A DNA stretch of 33,395 nucleotides from HGM04593 sp045631205 (GTDB lineage: Bacteria; Bacteroidota; Bacteroidia; Bacteroidales; Bacteroidaceae). Both the position numbers and the translations under genes were made by a program. The stretch is taken from NCBI GenBank assembly GCA_045631205.1, contig JAZQUI010000013.1:1-33395 (forward strand). Direction: 5' to 3'. Below are positions 30,040-33,395 of this stretch, in pieces. How positions within the stretch are numbered: the stretch's first letter is position 1; every line of letters begins with the position of its first letter. The notes under the pieces are model-generated. The model ran no database searches and was not told where the DNA came from. It was given only the letters and a program-made list of their open reading frames with translations.

Positions 30040-31305
30040 ATGCTGATAACCAAAGTCAAAGGACGCGAAATACTCGACTCGCGAGGCACACCCACTGTTG
30101 AAGTAGAAGTAACATTAAGCAACGGCACCATAGCACGCGCATCTGTTCCCTCGGGAGCCTCTACCGGCAAAAACGAAGCCATAGAAATGCGCGACCGAGA
30201 GGAGAGATACGGCGGCAACGGAGTTCTCAAAGCCATAAGGAATGTAAACAAAGAGATTGCACCGGTACTCGAAGGCATTTCGCCCTTTCAGCAGCGCGAA
30301 ATAGACAACATTATAATAAAAATTGATGATAGTTCCGACAAAAGCAACCTTGGAGCCAACGCCACCCTCGCAACATCACTGGCCATTGCCCGCGCCGCCG
30401 CCAAGGCAACCGGACAACCCTTATACCGTTATCTTGGCGGTGTCAATACCCACATACTCCCCGTGCCGATGATGAATATAATAAACGGCGGCAAGCACTC
30501 CGATGCACCCATCGCATTCCAGGAATTCATGATATGCCCAATAGGCACAGCATCCTTTAAGGAAGCACTGCGCATGGGAGCCGAAACCTTTCAAACACTA
30601 AAAAAACTGCTACACAAAAAGGGATACAGCACAGCCGTTGGTGACGAAGGCGGATTCGCCCCACAACTTGAAAGTATCGAGAACACCCTCGACTACATTG
30701 TAGCAGCCATAAAAGAGAGCGGTTACACCCCGGGCAAAGATATTACCATTGCACTCGATTGCGCCGCAAGTGAACTTTTCCACGACGGCATATACGACTA
30801 CGGCACATTTGAAAACAACGGAGCGCAACTTACCCCCGACGAACAGGTAAAATTCCTGACATCATTGACAGAAAAATACCCCATCGACAGCATAGAAGAC
30901 GGAATGGCCGAAAACGACCTGAAAGGATGGCAAAAACTCACGCAAGCACTCGACAAGCGATGCACCCTCGTTGGCGACGACCTTTTTGTAACCAACCGCG
31001 AACTATTGCTGCAAGGTATAAAAGACAAATGCGCAAACAGCATACTTATAAAACCAAACCAAATAGGTACATTAAGTGAGACATTCGATGCAATTGAAAC
31101 CGCCGTGCAACACGGATACAAGACCATAATAAGTCACCGTTCGGGCGAAACCGAAGACACCTTCATAGCCGACCTCTCGGTTGCAAGCGGCTCGGGACGC
31201 ATAAAGGCTGGCTCACCCAACCGCGGAGAACGCACTGCAAAATACAATCGCCTATTACGCATAGAAGAAAAACTTGGAAGTTGCGCAAAATACGGGCACT
31301 CTTAA
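30040..31305 (+). CDS. eno: Enolase
   Basis: A 421-residue glycolytic enzyme converting 2-phosphoglycerate to phosphoenolpyruvate. Visible: REILDSRGTPTVEVEV at the N-terminus, SGASTGKNEA loop, catalytic Glu in GDEGGFAP (about 203), magnesium ligands in ALDCAASE, SIEDGMAENDL and GDDLFVTN, catalytic Lys in ILIKPNQ (about 337), and the signature HRSGETEDTFIADL. Complete. Its 3' side has no T-rich terminator, only a 14-bp inverted repeat at 31350-31399. Confidence 0.97.
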   Translation: MLITKVKGREILDSRGTPTVEVEVTLSNGTIARASVPSGASTGKNEAIEMRDREERYGGNGVLKAIRNVNKEIAPVLEGISPFQQREIDNIIIKIDDSSDKSNLGANATLATSLAIARAAAKATGQPLYRYLGGVNTHILPVPMMNIINGGKHSDAPIAFQEFMICPIGTASFKEALRMGAETFQTLKKLLHKKGYSTAVGDEGGFAPQLESIENTLDYIVAAIKESGYTPGKDITIALDCAASELFHDGIYDYGTFENNGAQLTPDEQVKFLTSLTEKYPIDSIEDGMAENDLKGWQKLTQALDKRCTLVGDDLFVTNRELLLQGIKDKCANSILIKPNQIGTLSETFDAIETAVQHGYKTIISHRSGETEDTFIADLSVASGSGRIKAGSPNRGERTAKYNRLLRIEEKLGSCAKYGHS

Positions 31306-31349
31306 CGAAATAGATTAACAATGAATATGTATGTATTTATTGTACAAAG

Positions 31350-31399
31350 GATTATAAGCAGATGTAATTCCAATATCGGATAGATATCTGCTTATAATC
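31350..31399. repeat. 14-bp perfect inverted repeat after eno
   Basis: GATTATAAGCAGAT (31350-31363) and ATCTGCTTATAATC (31386-31399) with a 22-bp spacer. It may act as an enolase mRNA 3' end, but the 3' side is A-rich, not T-rich. Confidence 0.65.
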
Positions 31400-31646
31400 A
31401 AAAAAGATATACCAATCACGTTATTTTCACCCGAAACACAGATAACACAAAACAGATTTTGACACACGTTACGTACAATGCAGGGGATTTAATTCACCCT
31501 TTATACAGCAATAAGGCAAAACCGCCGAAAAACAAAACAGAGATTAACCAACTTTTAAACGAACGACACAAACAACAGGCAGAAACAAAAAAAACGAAAT
31601 ATATAAAAACATATACATCAGTCTTTTATCGTCTTTCATTAAGGTA

Positions 31647-31678
31647 CAAAGATTTTGCACGAACACGTTTGTTGCAAA
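31647..31678 (-). promoter_or_regulatory. Candidate leftward promoter
   Basis: Read leftward: TTTG (31678-31675), exactly 20 bp, AATCTTTG (31654-31647), one mismatch from TAnnTTTG. It would direct an RNA toward the eno 3' end. No leftward frame of note lies downstream. Confidence 0.4.
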
Positions 31679-31820
31679 CACTACATCCATACCATTCGCT
31701 TGTTTTTTTTACTTACAAAAGCACAAAATATTCTTGTTTTAAACTTATCGGTGATCTGTAAGTTTTTTTTGCTTTGTAAAGTTTTCTATTTTGGAGAAAT
31801 TACCATTACAAGAGATAATC

Positions 31821-31914
31821 GTCGCCAAAGGCGAAAGTTGCGAGTAAGAGAGCTAAATATAAGCTTGCTTGTATTTCACCTCGAGCGAAAGTAACTTGTC
31901 GTCAAAGACGAAAG
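31821..31914 (+). repeat. Duplicated hairpin element
   Basis: GTCGCCAAAGGCGAAAG (31821-31837) and GTCGTCAAAGACGAAAG (31898-31914) differ at two positions that pair with each other in the CGCC-AAA-GGCG / CGTC-AAA-GACG hairpins. Between them a 9-bp hairpin, AAATATAAG and CTTGTATTT (31855-31876), has one G-U pair in RNA of the plus sense. Together they look like a structured RNA or a small repeat unit. Confidence 0.5.
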
Positions 31915-32119
31915 GGCAGCATGAGGAGACACAGGGAGCAGTCGAGCAACACAAGAAAAAGACGTGGGCTTGTTTGAGCGATGGAGTGTCGCGTTGTTGT
32001 TATTTGGTGAATAGCGAGTTGCCCCCATCCCGCAATGTTGCAACAGAGCTGTGACCGGCAAGGCACACAGCGAGCGAAGAATGTCGCAAGTGCCGACAGA
32101 AACCACCCACTGCAAACAT

Positions 32120-32151
32120 AAAAAAAGCAGATGCCTTAAAAAGACACCTGC
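32120..32151 (-). terminator. Terminator of the small RNA
   Basis: The 11-bp stem GCAGGTGTCTT with AAGGCATCTGC pairs completely only when read leftward, where two mismatches of the plus sense become G-U pairs. Seven T residues follow. This fixes the strand of the RNA. Confidence 0.88.
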
Positions 32152-32317
32152 CTATGGGGGTGGGTAAGCTACCTACATCGCGCCGCTACAACCTACTACC
32201 TTTGCTGCGGTCAAGCCCTGGAGGATTCGCAGGGAGCTGGCCGTATAGGACTTACCCATATACTTATCTAAAAAAACTCAAGCCAAAGACACACTCCTGT
32301 GTTTGGTAACACCTTTA
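32120..32317 (-). ncRNA. Structured small RNA, about 198 nt
   Basis: A leftward RNA bounded by a consensus promoter (32324-32354) and a strong terminator (32120-32151). Read leftward, it has a 5' hairpin (32283-32306) followed by seven T residues, then a core closed by TGGGTAAG with CTTACCCA (32161-32168 and 32251-32258). Inside lie CCTA/TAGG pairing and a CCCTG/CAGGG hairpin. No open frame or tRNA shape is present. It recalls the Rfam Bacteroidales-1 motif, also described as promoter- and terminator-bounded, but that assignment is from memory. A 6S RNA is an alternative. It lacks the near-invariant GGAAGGAGCAGC loop of SRP RNA. Confidence 0.7.
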
Positions 32318-32323
32318 CGTCTG

Positions 32324-32354
32324 CAAAGATAGTATATTTTTCCAATTAATCAAA
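32324..32354 (-). promoter_or_regulatory. Promoter of the small RNA
   Basis: Read leftward: TTTG (32354-32351), 19 bp, TATCTTTG (32331-32324), an exact Bacteroidota consensus. Transcription should start near 32317. Confidence 0.88.
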
Positions 32355-32501
32355 GCACTATGACAAAATAATTTCCAATACAACAACAAAAAGTATGCCT
32401 AAATTGACAAAAACACACCCATACAACGCAACCATTTGACACAATAACACCATATTTTCAAAATTATTTCACTTTTATTACAAGGTAAGGTGTTTTTTTA
32501 G

Positions 32502-32509
32502 TAACTTCG
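32502..32509 (+). promoter_or_regulatory. -7-like box TAACTTCG
   Basis: Same variant as before ttcA. It lies about 100 bp before the ATG at 32610. No TTTG -33 box at the usual distance. Confidence 0.4.
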
Positions 32510-32530
32510 CGAACTTTCAAAAAAGCGCCG

Positions 32531-32555
32531 GATATTTTCACATGTGAGAAATATC
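32531..32555. promoter_or_regulatory. Near-perfect palindrome in the last gene's leader
   Basis: GATATTT...AAATATC arms around CACATGTG; the whole 25 bp is symmetric apart from one extra base. It lies about 20 bp after the TAACTTCG box, where a repressor could block transcription. Confidence 0.45.
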
Positions 32556-32609
32556 ATCAGCTAAAAGACAAGAGACAGAAACAATTATATTTATCAACAA
32601 CATTATCTT

Positions 32610-33395
32610 ATGAAAAAATTTTTACTTTCAGTTTTCTGTTTGTTCAGCTTCATGAGCTTTGCGACAGCAGAAGAGGCTCCTGTATTCTCCGTAGAGCCAG
32701 GCACATACAACAACCCATTCAGCGTTGAGATTACAGCAAAAGAGGGCGCAACCATTTACTACACTCTTGATGGTACAGAGCCCACAGAGGAAAGCGCAAA
32801 GTACAATGAGGCTATCGCATTCAACGAGTTCAACAAAACAACAACAATCAAGGCTATTTCTCGCCTTAATGGTGAGTGGAGTGAGATTGCAACAGCATCA
32901 TACTCTCTTGAGGTTGCAGCTCCAACATTCTCTGTAAAGGGCGGTGTTTATGAGAAGCTCACAGGCGAGACTGCCCTGAAGTTCACTTGCGAGACCGAGG
33001 GTGCTACAATCTACTACAACAACCGTGGTGGCGACCCAATCACAGCGGGTTCAAAGAGCTACGGCAGCCTCTCAGTGCTTTCAACAGCCGAGGTTAAGGC
33101 TGTTGCTTTCGTAGAGGTAGAGGGCGAGAAAATCTACAGCGACGTTGTAAGCGAGAAATACTACATCTCTCCAGTCAAGCCTTTCGAGAAGGTTACAGAG
33201 TTCACTGCAGGCCAGTACCTTATCCACGCTAACGGCTTTGCTGCAACAGCATTGAGCGAGACAAAGAACTACGATTATCTTCCTCAGTTTGCAGTAGCGG
33301 CAAACGGCAACTTCATTGAGACAAACACATTCTACGCGTTCACATTCACTGAGGTTGAGGGTGGTTACACAATCCAGGATACATTCGGCCGCTAT
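32610..33395 (+). CDS. Secreted protein with chitobiase-type repeats (5' part only)
   Basis: The open frame runs from ATG 32610 off the window end (262 codons seen, no stop). A signal peptide (MKKFLLSVFCLFSFMSFATA) is followed by two beta-sandwich repeats of the chitobiase/HEX C-terminal type. Repeat 1 is at about 24-100 (GTYNNPFSVEITAKEGATIY, then YTLDGTEPT) and repeat 2 at about 103-185 (GATIYYNNRGGDPITAG). A third region begins near residue 190 (FEKVTEFTAGQYLIHANG). Such repeats are found in exported Bacteroidales proteins, often with catalytic or binding domains further on; that part is not visible. Codon use suggests strong expression. Confidence 0.85.
   Translation, partial: MKKFLLSVFCLFSFMSFATAEEAPVFSVEPGTYNNPFSVEITAKEGATIYYTLDGTEPTEESAKYNEAIAFNEFNKTTTIKAISRLNGEWSEIATASYSLEVAAPTFSVKGGVYEKLTGETALKFTCETEGATIYYNNRGGDPITAGSKSYGSLSVLSTAEVKAVAFVEVEGEKIYSDVVSEKYYISPVKPFEKVTEFTAGQYLIHANGFAATALSETKNYDYLPQFAVAANGNFIETNTFYAFTFTEVEGGYTIQDTFGRY

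Larger units (their letters stand above)
31306..32119. other. Gene-poor stretch of about 800 bp with repeats
   Basis: I see no convincing gene here. The stretch holds a 14-bp inverted repeat (31350-31399), a leftward promoter-like pair (31647-31678), a repeat/hairpin cluster (31821-31914), and then a more GC-rich segment (about 31920-32110) with no long frame of family character. The open frame at 31459-31761 is low-complexity and Lys/Thr-rich and was not called. Confidence 0.6.

Noticed and set aside
31459..31761. Rightward 100-codon frame after eno
   Set aside because: Lys/Thr-rich low-complexity product, no promoter or family motif, and it covers a leftward promoter-like pair.
32162..32257. 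Plus-strand reading as a 4.5S SRP RNA
   Set aside because: GGTCA and AGCTGGCC resemble SRP domain IV, but the near-invariant GGAAGGAGCAGC-type loop is missing, and both promoter and terminator are on the minus strand.

Overview
The window looks like chromosomal DNA of a member of the Bacteroidales (Bacteroidota). Evidence: promoters of the phylum-specific type (TTTG, about 19-20 bp, TAnnTTTG) rather than sigma70 boxes, weak ribosome binding sites, lineage-restricted proteins (DUF4923, DUF5606, DUF3276, the FloA/NfeD pair, a fasciclin lipoprotein), and the gene order nusB-yajC-ybbR-coaE-DUF5606-DUF4923. I cannot fix genus or species. I see no tRNA or rRNA gene and no CRISPR array.

Region 1 (1 to about 6,045) is an accessory island next to the 3' end of mnmE; its left end lies outside the window. 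From right to left it holds a four-HTH DNA-binding protein with a zinc finger, a tyrosine recombinase, an AT-rich two-helix membrane protein gene on the opposite strand, a two-helix membrane protein, and an AT-rich OLD-type ATPase-TOPRIM protein that is a plausible phage-defence cargo. The island is full of short repeats: a leader element present twice with covarying hairpins (1-70, 3009-3080), a 28-bp dyad present twice (75-102, 4934-4961), three 22-bp repeats at the 3' end of the integrase gene, 10-bp-phased repeats upstream of the HTH gene, 10-bp direct repeats at 20-bp spacing in the divergent control region (3127-3156), and a duplicated gene tail flanking the OLD gene (354-388, 2258-2292).

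Region 2 (6,046-17,430) is core genome. Leftward: mnmE, a uridine-phosphorylase-like gene, floA, nfeD and a TPR/PD40 periplasmic protein; the last four read as one operon ending at a terminator at 7,574-7,597. Rightward: ttcA plus a small DMT-type membrane protein, a large fasciclin-domain lipoprotein, and nadE. The NadE N-terminal glutaminase domain appears to have lost its catalytic Lys and Cys while its synthetase domain is intact.

Region 3 (17,431-31,305) carries clpB (rightward), then leftward the nusB-yajC-ybbR-coaE cluster with DUF5606-DUF4923 behind its own promoter, and a twin-cassette ABC ATPase. Rightward again: DUF3276, then rplY-pth-hslR-like. A perfect 32-bp palindrome followed by a T-run lies inside the pth coding sequence and looks like an intragenic terminator. 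A thioesterase and pepT run leftward, and enolase rightward.

Region 4 (31,306-33,395) is about 800 bp without a gene but with inverted and direct repeats, then a leftward structured small RNA with a textbook Bacteroidales promoter and an intrinsic terminator, and finally the 5' part of a secreted protein gene with chitobiase-type repeats that runs off the end.

Several starts were moved inward from the longest open frame (OLD ATPase, small membrane protein, HTH protein, udp, ttcA, nadE, nusB, pepT). In each case the longer frame begins at TTG or GTG (not checked for the HTH protein) and an internal ATG matches the family start or clears a promoter, terminator or repeat array. GC statements are by eye, not computed.
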